Below, one piece after another: positions 8,888 to 18,708 of a stretch of 41,422 nucleotides of DNA (its first letter is position 1; the number at the start of each line of letters is the position of its first letter). Where the stretch lies: assembly GCA_903928965.1 (NCBI GenBank), contig CAIYSZ010000011.1, positions 1 through 41,422 of the forward strand, in the 5' to 3' direction. This DNA comes from an uncultured Pseudomonadota bacterium (GTDB lineage Bacteria > Pseudomonadota > Gammaproteobacteria > Methylococcales > Methylomonadaceae). The notes under the pieces were generated by a model. The model did not search any database, had not been told where the DNA came from, and saw only the letters and a list, made by a program, of their open reading frames with translations. Position numbers and translations under genes: made by a program.

Positions 8888-10044
8888 ATAATTATGAAAA
8901 AAAGCGCCGCATCGCGGTGCGCTATATCGATCAGCCTTTGTTATTGGCGATGTGCAGTTTGTTGAGCCTAGGGTTTGTGTTGGTAACTTCGGCGTCCTTG
9001 CATATCGGCGTCAAGGTATTGAACGACATATCCAATTTTCCGCTTAAGCAGTTGGCGCACATCATTTTAGGCTTGGGTTTTGGGGCGGCGGCGGCTCAAA
9101 TCGAGATGCGTACTTGGGAGAAACTCGGGCCGCGCTTGTTTATCGCCGGCCTGATTTTATTAGTGATGGTGCTGGTGCCGCACATCGGCGTCCGCGTCAA
9201 CGGCAGCGCGCGTTGGTTGTCGCTGTTCGGGATACGGGTGCAGGCGTCGGAGGTCATGAAGTTCATCGCGGTGATTTATATCGCCGGCTATATCAACCGG
9301 AAATACGACTATGTGCGCCGTTCGCATTTTGCTTTGTTCGCGCCTTTGTTCTGGTGTTTTCTGGCGGGTGTATTGTTGTTGCTGGAGCCGGATTTCGGGT
9401 CGGTGGTGGTGATTATGGTGATCGCCATGAGCATGATGTATTTGGCCGGGGCCAGATTGCCGCAATTTGTGGTGTTGTCCGGAGTGGGGGCCGCTGCCGG
9501 CGGCATGCTGATTCTGCATTCTTCTTATCGGATGGCTAGGGTGCTGAGTTTTCGCAATCCGTGGGAGGATGCGCAAAACAGCGGCTTCCAGTTGTCGCAG
9601 GCTTTGATCGCTTTCGGCCGCGGCGAATTCACCGGCGTCGGATTGGGCAACGGTTTGCAAAAATTGTTTTATTTGCCGGAAGCGCATACCGATTTTTTAT
9701 TTTCGGTGTTGGGCGAGGAAATGGGTTTGGTGGGCGTGCTGGCGGTGATAGGCTTGTTCACGGTGTTCTCGTTGCGCGCGATATGGATAGGCGAACAGGC
9801 GGAAAAAGCCGGTCAGCGATTTTCTTCCCTGGTGGCTTATGGTTTGGCGGTTTGGTTCGGATTTCAGGCTTTCGTTAATATGGGCGTGAACATGGGCATG
9901 CTGCCAACCAAGGGTTTAACCTTGCCGTTAATGAGTTATGGCGGCGGCAGTATGATCGTGATGTGCATTTCGGCGGCGGTGTTGTTTCGCATTCATTACG
10001 AGACGGCGGCGCAAGGCAAGAATTCAGCCGAGGGGACGGCATGA
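8881..10044 (+). CDS. ftsW: Septal peptidoglycan glycosyltransferase FtsW
   Basis: SEDS-family polymerase that extends septal glycan strands with FtsI; about 387 residues with around ten membrane spans. Characteristic blocks: GSARWLSLFGIRVQASEVMK, LLLEPDFGSVVV, LSFRNPWEDAQNSGFQLSQA, LPEAHTDFLFSVLGEEMG and the closing GLTLPLMSYGGGSM. The ATG at 8881 has GGAG eight bases upstream and overlaps the end of murD; a GTG at 8872 is the alternative. The stop overlaps the murG start (ATGA). Confidence 0.95.
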   Translation: MLNNYEKKRRIAVRYIDQPLLLAMCSLLSLGFVLVTSASLHIGVKVLNDISNFPLKQLAHIILGLGFGAAAAQIEMRTWEKLGPRLFIAGLILLVMVLVPHIGVRVNGSARWLSLFGIRVQASEVMKFIAVIYIAGYINRKYDYVRRSHFALFAPLFWCFLAGVLLLLEPDFGSVVVIMVIAMSMMYLAGARLPQFVVLSGVGAAAGGMLILHSSYRMARVLSFRNPWEDAQNSGFQLSQALIAFGRGEFTGVGLGNGLQKLFYLPEAHTDFLFSVLGEEMGLVGVLAVIGLFTVFSLRAIWIGEQAEKAGQRFSSLVAYGLAVWFGFQAFVNMGVNMGMLPTKGLTLPLMSYGGGSMIVMCISAAVLFRIHYETAAQGKNSAEGTA

Positions 10045-11111
10045 GCCGGCGCATCGTGATTATGGCGGGAGGCACCGGCGGACACGTGTTTCCGGCCTTG
10101 GCGGTGGCGCGGGAGTTGGCGGCGCGGGGTTGGAACGTAAGTTGGCTCGGTACGCGCGCCGGTTTGGAGCAACGCGTGACCGCGGCGCACGGTATTGAGA
10201 TCGATTATTTAGCGGTGGCCGGAGTGCGCGGCAAGGCAGCCCGGACTAAGGCCGCCGCCGGTTTTCGTTTTATTTTGGCTTGCTGGCAGGCTTTGAGGCA
10301 TTTACTTCGTCGCAAGCCGCGGGTGGTGTTGGGCATGGGCGGTTTTGTCGCCGCGCCGGGCGGTTTGATGGCGCGCTGTTTGTCGATTCCGTTGGTGATA
10401 CACGAACAAAACCGCGCGCCGGGCACGAGCAACCGTTTATTGTTGAAATTGGCCGCGCCTACGGTTTTGCAAGCGTTTCCGGAGAGTTTTCCGGTGTCTA
10501 GCCGGGCGCAAACGGTAGGTAATCCGTTGCGCGCGGAATTTTTGAGCTTGCCGGAAAAAGCCAGCGATATTTGGCGTGTAAGTTGCGGTCGGCCTTTAAG
10601 AATCTTGGTGATTGGCGGCAGTCTAGGGGCGCAAATTTTGAATGAAACCATTCCGGAAGCTTTGGCCGACATGGAAAATATTGAGGTGTTGCATCAAACT
10701 GGCGCTAAAATGCACCAACAGGTGGCGGATCGCTACCGAGAGTTGGGCCTGGCGGCGGAGGTCAATCCGTTTATCGAGGATATGGCGGCGGCTTATCAGT
10801 GGGCGGATTTGGCGGTTTGCCGCGCCGGGGCGATGACGGTGAGTGAATTGGCGGCGGCGGGCTTGCCGGCGATTCTGACGCCGTTTCCGTATGCCATTGA
10901 CGATCATCAGACCGCTAATGCCCGCTATTTGTGCGATGGCGGCGGGGCCGTGCTGTTGCCGCAACCCGAATTGAGTCCGCTCAATTTGCGAGCGGCCATT
11001 AATGCCATTAAACCGGAGTTGGAGGCTATGAGTCTTGCGGTCAAAGCGTTGGCCCGTTTGGAGGCGACGCAAATAGTAGCGGATATTTGCGCGCGGGAGG
11101 CGTTAAAATGA
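10041..11111 (+). CDS. murG: Lipid II-forming GlcNAc transferase MurG
   Basis: Peripheral membrane glycosyltransferase (GT28) that adds GlcNAc to lipid I; 356 residues, usual length. The N-terminal glycine-rich loop [14 protein letters not shown] and the second loop [10 protein letters not shown] are present, as are [12 protein letters not shown] and the UDP-GlcNAc-binding block [24 protein letters not shown]. The ATG at 10041 overlaps the ftsW stop. The end overlaps murC by ATGA. Confidence 0.96.
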   Translation: MSRRIVIMAGGTGGHVFPALAVARELAARGWNVSWLGTRAGLEQRVTAAHGIEIDYLAVAGVRGKAARTKAAAGFRFILACWQALRHLLRRKPRVVLGMGGFVAAPGGLMARCLSIPLVIHEQNRAPGTSNRLLLKLAAPTVLQAFPESFPVSSRAQTVGNPLRAEFLSLPEKASDIWRVSCGRPLRILVIGGSLGAQILNETIPEALADMENIEVLHQTGAKMHQQVADRYRELGLAAEVNPFIEDMAAAYQWADLAVCRAGAMTVSELAAAGLPAILTPFPYAIDDHQTANARYLCDGGGAVLLPQPELSPLNLRAAINAIKPELEAMSLAVKALARLEATQIVADICAREALK

Positions 11112-12562
11112 ACAGTTCAGCGCGCGATATGAGCGCTTATGGCTTGGGAAACATCAAAAAGATTCACTTCGTCGGCATCGGCGGCAGCGGTATGAACGGC
11201 ATTGCCGAGGTGTTGCTCAATTTGGGCTATCAGATTTCCGGTTCGGATATCAAGGAATCGCCGGCCACCGAGCGGCTGCGCGATCTGGGGGCGGCCATTT
11301 TTATCGGCCACGCCGCGGAGAATGCCGCCGACGCGGACGTGGTGGTGACGTCCACCGCCGTCAGCCAGGATAATCCCGAGGTGAACAAGGCGCTTAGTCA
11401 GCGGATTCCCGTGATTCCGCGGGCCGAGATGTTGGCGGAATTGATGCGTTTCCGCTTTGGGGTGGCGGTGGCCGGTACGCACGGCAAGACCACTACGACC
11501 AGTTTAATTACCATGATGCTGGCGGAGGGCGGTTTCGATCCGACTTTTGTGATCGGCGGCCGCCTGAACAGCGCCGGGGCCAATGCAAAATTGGGCTTGG
11601 GCAAGTATTTAGTGGCGGAAGCGGATGAAAGCGACGCTTCGTTTCTATATTTGCAGCCAATGGTGGCTGTGGTGACTAATATTGATCAAGATCATATGGA
11701 AACCTACGGCGGGAGTTATAATCGCCTTAAGGACACGTTTATCAAATTCTTACACCAATTGCCTTTTTACGGTTTGGCGGTGTTATGCGCGGATGATCCC
11801 GGCGTGCGGGAAATTTTGCCGAGTATTTCCAAACCGGTTAAATCCTATGGCGTGGATGAGGCGGCCGATACCCGCGCGGTTGAGATTCGGCGCGATGGTT
11901 TGCGTACGCATTTCACCGTGCTGCGGCGGGGCGGATTTACGCCCTTGCCGGTGACGTTGAATCTACCGGGGTGGCATAATATGTTAAACGCCTTGGCGGC
12001 GGTGACGGTCGCCACCAGTTTGGGCGTGGCGGACGCGGCTATCGTGAAAAGTCTGGCGGAATTCCGCGGTGTGGGACGCCGTTTTCAAATCAATGGCGAT
12101 CTTAGCTTTAACGATGGCTGCTTGACCTTGGTGGATGATTACGGTCACCATCCGCGGGAATTGGAAGCCACGCTGGAAGCCATGCGGCAAGCCTGGCCGG
12201 CGCGGCGCAAGGTGGTGGTGTTTCAGCCGCACCGTTACACGCGCACCCGGGATTTATTCGAGGATTTCGTCGCGGTGTTGTCCGGCGTCGATTTGTTGAT
12301 TTTATTAGACGTGTACTCGGCCGGCGAAGCGCCGATACCCGGCGCGGACGCTAAAGCTTTGTGCCGTTCGATTCGAGTGCGCGGGCAGGTGGACCCAGTG
12401 TTTGTGCAAAACCGTGCCGAGTTGGCGCGGATATTGGCCGGCATCGTGCGGGCGGATGACGTGATTTTAACCCTGGGCGCTGGAAATGTCGGGCAAATAG
12501 CCGCCGAGTTGCCGCGGGAACTGGCGGAGGCCTTGCATGGCGTCGTCGTCGCGGGCGGTTAA
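11108..12562 (+). CDS. murC: UDP-N-acetylmuramate:L-alanine ligase MurC
   Basis: First Mur ligase, adding L-alanine to UDP-MurNAc; 484 residues. The N-terminal Rossmann loop [15 protein letters not shown] (~20-34) and the ATP loop GTHGKTT (123-129) are intact. [22 protein letters not shown] and the late block [15 protein letters not shown] with [12 protein letters not shown] are typical. The ATG at 11108 overlaps the murG stop (ATGA). The end overlaps murB by 26 bp. Confidence 0.96.
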   Translation: MNSSARDMSAYGLGNIKKIHFVGIGGSGMNGIAEVLLNLGYQISGSDIKESPATERLRDLGAAIFIGHAAENAADADVVVTSTAVSQDNPEVNKALSQRIPVIPRAEMLAELMRFRFGVAVAGTHGKTTTTSLITMMLAEGGFDPTFVIGGRLNSAGANAKLGLGKYLVAEADESDASFLYLQPMVAVVTNIDQDHMETYGGSYNRLKDTFIKFLHQLPFYGLAVLCADDPGVREILPSISKPVKSYGVDEAADTRAVEIRRDGLRTHFTVLRRGGFTPLPVTLNLPGWHNMLNALAAVTVATSLGVADAAIVKSLAEFRGVGRRFQINGDLSFNDGCLTLVDDYGHHPRELEATLEAMRQAWPARRKVVVFQPHRYTRTRDLFEDFVAVLSGVDLLILLDVYSAGEAPIPGADAKALCRSIRVRGQVDPVFVQNRAELARILAGIVRADDVILTLGAGNVGQIAAELPRELAEALHGVVVAGG

Positions 12563-13427
12563 AGGGCGAATGCTGGTGAATGAGCCGATGGCCAAATATA
12601 CCAGTTGGCGCATCGGCGGTCCGGCTGAGCGGATGTATATTCCTCGCGACAAGGCCGATTTGGTGGCTTTTATCCAGGCTTTGCCGGCGGATGAGCCGGT
12701 GTTTTGGTTCGGGCTGGGCAGTAATTTGCTGGTGGGCGACGGCGGCATTAAGGGCACGGTGGTGAATACGCGCAATCGCCTGAAGGTCATGCGCTTAGTC
12801 GATGAAAACCGGGTGTATGCCGAAGCCGGCGCTCCTTGCGCCTTGGTGGCCAGGTTTTGCTGCGATGCCGGTTTGGTTGGCGCCGAGTTTTTGGCGGGTA
12901 TTCCCGGTACCCTGGGCGGGGCGTTGAAAATGAACGCCGGGGCTTTTGGCGGCGAAACCTGGCGAATCGTGGAACAGGTTGAGACGATCAATGGGCGCGG
13001 CGAAGTGCGCCTGAGGCCGAAACAGGATTTTCAAACGGCTTACCGTTCGGTGCGCGGTTTTCCCGATGAGTGGTTTTTGGCGAGCTGGTTGCGATTGGAG
13101 CCGGGGGACGGCGCTGAAGGGCAACGCCGGATCAAGGCGTTGTTGGAGCGGCGTAACGCCACGCAACCGACCAATAAACCGTCTTGCGGCTCGGTGTTCA
13201 AGAATCCGCCGGGCGATTTTGCCGGTCGTTTGATTGAGGCTTGCGGTTTGAAGGGGCTGACGATCGGCGGCGCTCAGGTTTCGGATAAACATGCAAATTT
13301 TATTGTTAATTTAGGCGGCGCCAGCGCGGCGGATGTGGAAATGTTAATTGAAACGATACAAGACCGGGTGTTCAATACGTTCGGCGTGGAATTGCAAACC
13401 GAGGTATGCCGGGTGGGAGAGCCATGA
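12537..13427 (+). CDS. murB: UDP-N-acetylenolpyruvoylglucosamine reductase MurB
   Basis: FAD-dependent, NADPH-using reductase giving UDP-MurNAc; 296 residues, the shorter MurB class. The FAD-binding N-terminal part shows [11 protein letters not shown] and [12 protein letters not shown], then [20 protein letters not shown]. The catalytic block [23 protein letters not shown] contains the proton-donating Ser. The ATG at 12537 has GGAGG just upstream inside murC. The stop overlaps ddl (ATGA). murB between murC and ddl is common outside the enterics. Confidence 0.95.
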   Translation: MASSSRAVKGRMLVNEPMAKYTSWRIGGPAERMYIPRDKADLVAFIQALPADEPVFWFGLGSNLLVGDGGIKGTVVNTRNRLKVMRLVDENRVYAEAGAPCALVARFCCDAGLVGAEFLAGIPGTLGGALKMNAGAFGGETWRIVEQVETINGRGEVRLRPKQDFQTAYRSVRGFPDEWFLASWLRLEPGDGAEGQRRIKALLERRNATQPTNKPSCGSVFKNPPGDFAGRLIEACGLKGLTIGGAQVSDKHANFIVNLGGASAADVEMLIETIQDRVFNTFGVELQTEVCRVGEP

Positions 13428-14440
13428 AGCCGCAGCTTGATAGTAAAAGCGGGATTAAGCCGCAACTTGATAGTATTAGCGGCATTAAGCCGCTTAGAGT
13501 ATCCCAGGCCGCCGATTTTGGTCGAGTGGCGGTTTTGATGGGCGGTTGGGCCGCGGAGCGTGAAATTTCCTTGCGTAGCGGCCGGGCGGTGCATGCCGCC
13601 TTGCTGGCGCGGGGCGTGGATGCGCTGGCGGTGGACGTGCGGCATGAAGCGGATTTGTTGGATGCGCTCGACTCGTTGCGAGCGGACCGGGTGTTTAACA
13701 TTATTCATGGCCGCGGCGGCGAGGATGGGGTGTTGCAGGCGGCGTTGCAGCTGGCGGGCTTGCCTTACACCGGTTCCGGCGTGTTGGCTTCCGCTTTGTC
13801 CATGCATAAACCGCTGACTAAACTGTGTTGGCGTGGTTTGGATTTACCGACCCCGAATTGGTGCGCATTGCGCGATGAAGGCGATATTGAGCCGTGCTTG
13901 GCCGCCTTGGGCGCGCCCGTGATTGTGAAACCGGCGCGCGAGGGTTCCAGCATCGGTATGAGTAAAGCGCGCGACGCCGCGGAGTTGGCGCGGGCGTGGC
14001 GCGTGGCGCGAGAATATTGCGCCGAGGTTTATGCCGAAAGCTGGATCACCGGCCGCGAATACACGATTGGGGTATTGGACGGCGAGGCCTTGCCGGTGAT
14101 TCGCCTGGAGACGCCGAACCAGTTTTACGATTACGACGCCAAATACTGCGCCGGCACTACCCAATATCATTGTCCTTGCGGTTTGAGCTCGGAACAGGAA
14201 CGGGAATTGCAGGATTTAGCCATGCGAGCTTGTCAAGGATTGGGAATTGGCGGATGGGCGCGGGTGGACGCGTTTATTGACGCCCATGGCTCACCGTGGC
14301 TGATTGAGGTGAATACGGTTCCGGGCATGACCGACCACAGTTTGGTGCCTATGGCGGCAAAAGCGGCGGGCGTGGATTTTGAAGAGCTGGTATGGCGAAT
14401 ATTGGAGACCAGCATGGCGGATCAAGGTGGTCAGGCTTAG
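13424..14440 (+). CDS. ddl: D-alanine--D-alanine ligase
   Basis: ATP-grasp ligase making D-Ala-D-Ala, the substrate of MurF; 338 residues. The core starts around residue 28 with VAVLMGGWAAEREISLRSG, followed by GRGGEDGVLQ, PVIVKPAREGSSIGM and the metal-binding end block LIEVNTVPGMTDHSLVPMAA. The first ~27 residues precede the usual family start and come from a tandem repeat (listed separately). The ATG at 13424 overlaps the murB stop. A usual-length protein could only start inside the ORF at a downstream codon, and I see no better site. Confidence 0.94.
   Translation: MKPQLDSKSGIKPQLDSISGIKPLRVSQAADFGRVAVLMGGWAAEREISLRSGRAVHAALLARGVDALAVDVRHEADLLDALDSLRADRVFNIIHGRGGEDGVLQAALQLAGLPYTGSGVLASALSMHKPLTKLCWRGLDLPTPNWCALRDEGDIEPCLAALGAPVIVKPAREGSSIGMSKARDAAELARAWRVAREYCAEVYAESWITGREYTIGVLDGEALPVIRLETPNQFYDYDAKYCAGTTQYHCPCGLSSEQERELQDLAMRACQGLGIGGWARVDAFIDAHGSPWLIEVNTVPGMTDHSLVPMAAKAAGVDFEELVWRILETSMADQGGQA
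13427..13494 (+). repeat. Tandem 30-bp repeat encoding the Ddl N-terminal extension
   Basis: Units at 13427-13456 and 13457-13486 both begin AAGCCGCAnCTTGATAGTA and differ at only a few positions. A third partial copy starts at 13487. The unit is in frame, so the extension reads as two copies of KPQLDSxSGI followed by KPL. A standard Ddl does not carry this segment. Confidence 0.8.
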
Positions 14441-15164
14441 TCTTAGTTTGCTGCTGCTTGGACTTTGCCTCGCCGCGGGTTTTGAATTCGGCGGCTGGGG
14501 GAAGCTGAAGTTTCAAAGCAGTCCGATCCGCTATGTCAAGGTGGAAGGGGCTTTCCAGTACATTAGCAAGGAAGGTTTGAAACAAGTGCTAACGCCTTAT
14601 GTTGAAAAGGGTTATTATCACGCTGACATGCCTGCGATTCAGCGGGCGTTGCAGGCGATGCCACTGGTGCTGAGGGCCGATGTGAAGCGGGTGTGGCCGG
14701 ACTCGGTCTATATCAAGATTATCGAATATAAGCCGGTGGTGCGTTGGGGCGACCGCGCGGTGTTGACTAAGCAAGGCGAAATTTTGTATCCGGAAAATAT
14801 GGCGGCGTTTCAGCATTTGCCGTTGATCACCGGCCCCGAAGGGCAGGAGAGGAAATGGCTGGAAGTGATGAAAGGGGTGTATCTGGAGTTGCGGGATAAG
14901 TCTTTGCAATTGGCGGAATTTCACGTCAACGAACGCCAAGCTTGGCGTATCAGGCTGGCCAACGGCTTGGAAATGGAATTGGGCAGCCGTTCGCCTTTGC
15001 AAAACATGCACCGGTTTTTGAACACCTTGGAACTGTTGGGGGGCGGGCAACTTGCATTGATGGAGCGGGTGGATACCCGTTATCCAAACGGTTACGCCGT
15101 GACTTGGCGGCCCGGAATGGCGGATACGGCTTGGCAGTCGTTGATGGAAAAAATTAAATACTGA
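14379..15164 (+). CDS. ftsQ: Cell division protein FtsQ
   Basis: Bitopic divisome protein: a short cytoplasmic tail, one membrane span (about residues 18-40, leucine-rich) and a periplasmic POTRA domain beginning near IRYVKVEGAFQYISKEGL, followed by the FtsQ beta domain. With FtsB and FtsL it controls septal synthesis. The start is uncertain: TTG at 14379 overlaps ddl by 62 bp, while a GTG at 14427 would remove most of the cytoplasmic tail. No strong ribosome site marks either. The stop overlaps ftsA (TGATG). Confidence 0.9.
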   Translation: MKSWYGEYWRPAWRIKVVRLSLSLLLLGLCLAAGFEFGGWGKLKFQSSPIRYVKVEGAFQYISKEGLKQVLTPYVEKGYYHADMPAIQRALQAMPLVLRADVKRVWPDSVYIKIIEYKPVVRWGDRAVLTKQGEILYPENMAAFQHLPLITGPEGQERKWLEVMKGVYLELRDKSLQLAEFHVNERQAWRIRLANGLEMELGSRSPLQNMHRFLNTLELLGGGQLALMERVDTRYPNGYAVTWRPGMADTAWQSLMEKIKY

Positions 15165-16414
15165 TGCATAGAATACCTAACATTATCATGGCTAGAAAAT
15201 CAGATAAAAACATTTTTGTAGGGTTGGATATCGGCACTAGCAAAGTCGCCGCGATTGTCGGGGAATACCGCGGCGGCGATGAAATTGAAGTGATCGGCAT
15301 CGGAACCGCCCCATCCAAAGGCTTGAAAAAAGGGATAGTGGTGAATTTGGAGTCCACGGTGCATTCGATTCAACGCGCCGTCGAGGAGGCTGAGTTGATG
15401 GCGGGCTGCGAAATCAAATCGGTTTACGCCGGTATCGCCGGCAGCCATATCAAGAGCCTGAATTCCCACGGCATCGTGGCGATCAAGGAAAAGGAGGTCA
15501 CGCAGCACGATATCGACCGGGTGATTGATTCGGCGCGGGCGGTGGCGATTCCGGCGGATCAGAAAATTCTGCATATATTGCCGCAGGAGTTTGTCATTGA
15601 TCAGCAGGAGGGTATCAAGGAGCCGATCGGCATGTCCGGCATTCGCTTGGAGGCCAAGGTGCATATGGTGACCAGTAGCGTCAGCGCGGAGCAGAACATT
15701 GTAAAATGCATACGCCGTTGCGGTTTGGACGTGGACGATATTGTATTGGAGCAGTTGGCTTCTTGCTCAGCGGTGTTGACCGAGGACGAAAAGGATTTGG
15801 GCGTGTGTTTGATCGATATCGGCGGCGGCACCACCGATTTAGCCATTTTTTCGGAAGGGGCGATTAAGCATACGGCGGTGATTCCCATCGCCGGCGATCA
15901 AGTAACCAATGACATCGCGGTGGCTTTGCGCACCCCTACCAAAAACGCCGAGGAGATCAAGCGCCGCCATGCTTGCGCTTTGACTCAGTTGGCCGAAAAC
16001 GAAAAGATGATTGAAGTGCCGAGCATAGGCGACCGCGAGCCGCGCAAAATTTCGGCGCAGAATTTAGCGGAGATTGTGGAGCCGCGGTTCGAGGAATTGA
16101 TGCTGCTGGTGCAGGCCGAGTTGCGCCGCAGCGGCTACGAGGATTTAATCGCCGCGGGTATGGTTATTACCGGCGGCAGTTCACAGGTTAAGGGATTGGT
16201 GGAATTGGCCGAAGAAATTTTTCATATGCCGGTGCGGGTGGGTACGCCGATGCATGTGGCCGGATTGACCGACGTGGCGCAAAATCCGATTTATTCCACC
16301 GCGGTCGGTTTGTTGTTGTACGGCAAGGATCACCACGGCCGGGCAATGGGGTTGAACGACGGCGACGCCGGGTGGCTGACGAAAATCAAGAATTGGTTTC
16401 AGGGTAATTTTTAA
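15164..16414 (+). CDS. ftsA: Cell division protein FtsA
   Basis: Actin-like ATPase that tethers FtsZ to the membrane. Conserved blocks: FVGLDIGTSKVAAIVGEY (phosphate 1), the SHUT-type 1C region around VYAGIAGSHI, VCLIDIGGGTTDLAIF (phosphate 2) and GMVITGGSSQVKGL. The C-terminus ends in a short amphipathic helix (LTKIKNWFQGNF) typical of its membrane-targeting tail. ATG 15164 overlaps the ftsQ stop; the family start would fit the ATG at 15188 (MARKSD) equally well. Confidence 0.95.
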   Translation: MHRIPNIIMARKSDKNIFVGLDIGTSKVAAIVGEYRGGDEIEVIGIGTAPSKGLKKGIVVNLESTVHSIQRAVEEAELMAGCEIKSVYAGIAGSHIKSLNSHGIVAIKEKEVTQHDIDRVIDSARAVAIPADQKILHILPQEFVIDQQEGIKEPIGMSGIRLEAKVHMVTSSVSAEQNIVKCIRRCGLDVDDIVLEQLASCSAVLTEDEKDLGVCLIDIGGGTTDLAIFSEGAIKHTAVIPIAGDQVTNDIAVALRTPTKNAEEIKRRHACALTQLAENEKMIEVPSIGDREPRKISAQNLAEIVEPRFEELMLLVQAELRRSGYEDLIAAGMVITGGSSQVKGLVELAEEIFHMPVRVGTPMHVAGLTDVAQNPIYSTAVGLLLYGKDHHGRAMGLNDGDAGWLTKIKNWFQGNF

Positions 16415-16438
16415 GTTGGTTTCAAAGGGGTTACGGTC

Positions 16439-17599
16439 ATGATATACGAATTGATGGACAATAGCGGCAATGCAGTCATTAAGGTAATCGGGATTGGCGG
16501 CGGCGGAGGCAATGCTGTGAATCACATGGTAAACGCGGGTATTGAAGGGGTGCATTTCATTAGCGCCAATACCGATGCGCAGGCGCTAAAGCAAATGAAT
16601 GTGGACACGATTATTCAATTGGGCGCTGATTTAACCAAGGGTTTGGGCGCCGGCACTCGCCCGGACATTGGCCGCGCGGCCGCCGAGGAAACTCGTGAAC
16701 GCATACGCGAGGTGCTGAGCGGCGCGGATATGGTGTTTTTAACCGCCGGCATGGGCGGCGGCACCGGCACCGGGGCGATTACCGTGTTTGCGGAAATCGC
16801 CAAGGAATTGGGCGTGCTAACGGTGGCGGTGGTGTCCAAGCCGTTTGATTTTGAAGGAGCCAAGAAAAAATCAGTGGCTGAGAACGGCTTGCGTGAATTG
16901 GAAAAATTAGTGGATTCGCTGATTATCATTCCTAACCAAAAGTTGTTGCCGACCTTGGGCAATAATCGTTCGCTGGTGGAGTCGTTCCGCGTGGCTAACG
17001 ACGTGTTGCAGGATGCGGTGCAGGGCATTACCGAGTTGATTACCCATCCGGGCTTGATGAACGTGGATTTCGCCGACGTGAAAACCGTGATGTCGAACAT
17101 GGGCAGCGCCATTATGGGCACCGGCATCGCCAACGGTGAAAACCGGGCGCGTTTGGCGGCGGAAAAAGCGATTGCTTGCCCGTTGCTTGAGGATATCAAT
17201 TTGCACGGCGCGCGCGGCATTTTGGTCAATGTGACTTCCAATGGCGATTTAGGGCTGCACGAGTTCGATGAGATCGGCGGTATTATGCATAAATTCGCTT
17301 CCGAGGATGCGGATATCAAAATCGGTATGGCGGTGAATCCGGAAATGGGCGCTGAAATCAAGGTGACAGTGGTGGCTACCGGTATGGGTGAGCGCCGCGC
17401 GCCCGCGCCTATCAATTTGCTGGTGCAGAAAGTGACGGTGGGCGAGGCGAATTTCAATGAATTGAGCAAGCCTGCGTTTAGCCGCCAACAACGCGCCGAA
17501 CCCGTCCGGGAAAGCCGCTTCGGCGCGCAACCCAAAAGCGGCGAAATTGATTTGGATAATCTGGATGTGCCGGCTTTTTTGCGCCGGCAAGCGGATTAG
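16439..17599 (+). CDS. ftsZ: Cell division GTPase FtsZ
   Basis: Tubulin-like GTPase forming the Z ring; 386 residues. The GTP-binding signature GGGTGTG lies at ~106-112, the N-terminal loop IGIGGGGGNAVNHM at ~17-30, and the T7 catalytic loop NVDFADVKTVM follows. After a short linker the C-terminal peptide LDVPAFLRRQ, which binds FtsA and ZipA, is intact. The start has GGGG nine bases upstream; a second ATG at 16454 is possible. An 87-bp gap separates it from lpxC. Confidence 0.97.
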   Translation: MIYELMDNSGNAVIKVIGIGGGGGNAVNHMVNAGIEGVHFISANTDAQALKQMNVDTIIQLGADLTKGLGAGTRPDIGRAAAEETRERIREVLSGADMVFLTAGMGGGTGTGAITVFAEIAKELGVLTVAVVSKPFDFEGAKKKSVAENGLRELEKLVDSLIIIPNQKLLPTLGNNRSLVESFRVANDVLQDAVQGITELITHPGLMNVDFADVKTVMSNMGSAIMGTGIANGENRARLAAEKAIACPLLEDINLHGARGILVNVTSNGDLGLHEFDEIGGIMHKFASEDADIKIGMAVNPEMGAEIKVTVVATGMGERRAPAPINLLVQKVTVGEANFNELSKPAFSRQQRAEPVRESRFGAQPKSGEIDLDNLDVPAFLRRQAD

Positions 17600-17686
17600 G
17601 CGAATTTGCCGGGCAGCGGGGAGGAGCGGGCGTGTAATTCTGTGATAGACTTTTCCCCTTAGCTTTTTTAATTCGATTTGGGTTTC

Positions 17687-18604
17687 ATGATTAAACAGCG
17701 TACGTTAAAAAATACCATTCGCGCCACCGGCGTGGGTTTGCACACCGGTGACAAGGTTTATTTGACTTTGCATCCTTCCGAACCGGACACCGGAATCCGG
17801 TTTCGGCGCGTGGATTTGCCCGAACCGGTGATGATAGAGGCGCGCCCGGAAAACGTGGGCGAGACTAAGTTGTCAACCACTTTGGTGCGCGACGGGGTTA
17901 AGGTTTCCACCGTTGAGCATTTGTTGTCGGCCTTGGCCGGCCTTGGCATTGACAATGCGATTGTGGATGTAAGCGCCGGCGAGGTGCCGATCATGGACGG
18001 CAGCGCCGGTCCGTTTGTTTTTTTATTGCAGTCCGCCGGTGTGATGGAGCAGGACGCGCCTAAGCAATATATTCGCATCAAGCGCTCCATTCGGGTGGAG
18101 GATGGCGATAAATGGGCCGCGTTCGAGCCGTTCGACGGTTTTAAGGTGACTTTTACCATTGATTTTGAGCATCCGGCTTTTTCAGAGCATTTGAAAACCG
18201 CGGTGATGGATTTTTCCTCTACTACGTTTGTGAAAGAGGTGAGCCGCGCCCGCACGTTCGGTTTTATGAAGGATATTCAATTCTTGCGGGCGAATAATCT
18301 GGCTTTGGGCGGCAGTTTGGACAACGCCATCGTGGTGGACGACGATAAGGTGTTGAACGAGGACGGTTTGCGCTATGCCGATGAATTTGTCAAGCATAAG
18401 ATTTTAGACGCCATTGGCGACTTGTATTTGCTGGGGCATAGTTTGATCGGCGAGTATCAGGGATTCAAGTCCGGACATGCCTTGAACAATAAGTTGTTGT
18501 TGACGTTGATCAACGCCACGGACGCTTGGGAAAAGGTGACCTTTGCCGACGCCGAGGATGCGCCGATTTTATTCATGCGTACCGCTTCCGCTTCGGGCGG
18601 ATAA
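17687..18604 (+). CDS. lpxC: UDP-3-O-acyl-N-acetylglucosamine deacetylase LpxC
   Basis: Zinc-dependent deacetylase, the committed step of lipid A synthesis, so the host makes LPS; 305 residues as usual. Motifs: [11 protein letters not shown] near the N-terminus, the zinc ligand in [18 protein letters not shown], and the second zinc pair in [21 protein letters not shown] holds the catalytic His. The ATG at 17687 is preferred to a TTG at 17678 as it gives the normal [11 protein letters not shown] start. A TGATAGACT sequence at 17643-17651 could be an extended -10 element (weak). Confidence 0.96.
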   Translation: MIKQRTLKNTIRATGVGLHTGDKVYLTLHPSEPDTGIRFRRVDLPEPVMIEARPENVGETKLSTTLVRDGVKVSTVEHLLSALAGLGIDNAIVDVSAGEVPIMDGSAGPFVFLLQSAGVMEQDAPKQYIRIKRSIRVEDGDKWAAFEPFDGFKVTFTIDFEHPAFSEHLKTAVMDFSSTTFVKEVSRARTFGFMKDIQFLRANNLALGGSLDNAIVVDDDKVLNEDGLRYADEFVKHKILDAIGDLYLLGHSLIGEYQGFKSGHALNNKLLLTLINATDAWEKVTFADAEDAPILFMRTASASGG

Positions 18605-18630
18605 TCGCGGCCGCGAAGCTTAGGGGTTTG

Positions 18631-18656
18631 GTCCGGCGCGGGATGCGAAGCCGGAC
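18631..18656 (+). other. GC-rich hairpin between lpxC and hoxH
   Basis: GTCCGGC (18631-18637) and GCCGGAC (18650-18656) form a perfect 7-bp stem with a 12-base loop. There is no T tract, so it is not a clear intrinsic terminator. It may slow read-through or be a processing or binding site at the border between the dcw cluster and the hydrogenase genes. Confidence 0.4.
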
Positions 18657-18708
18657 GGCGGAGGCTATAATTGCTATATAGTGATATGGCATAGGCGGAG
18701 ATAAGGTG

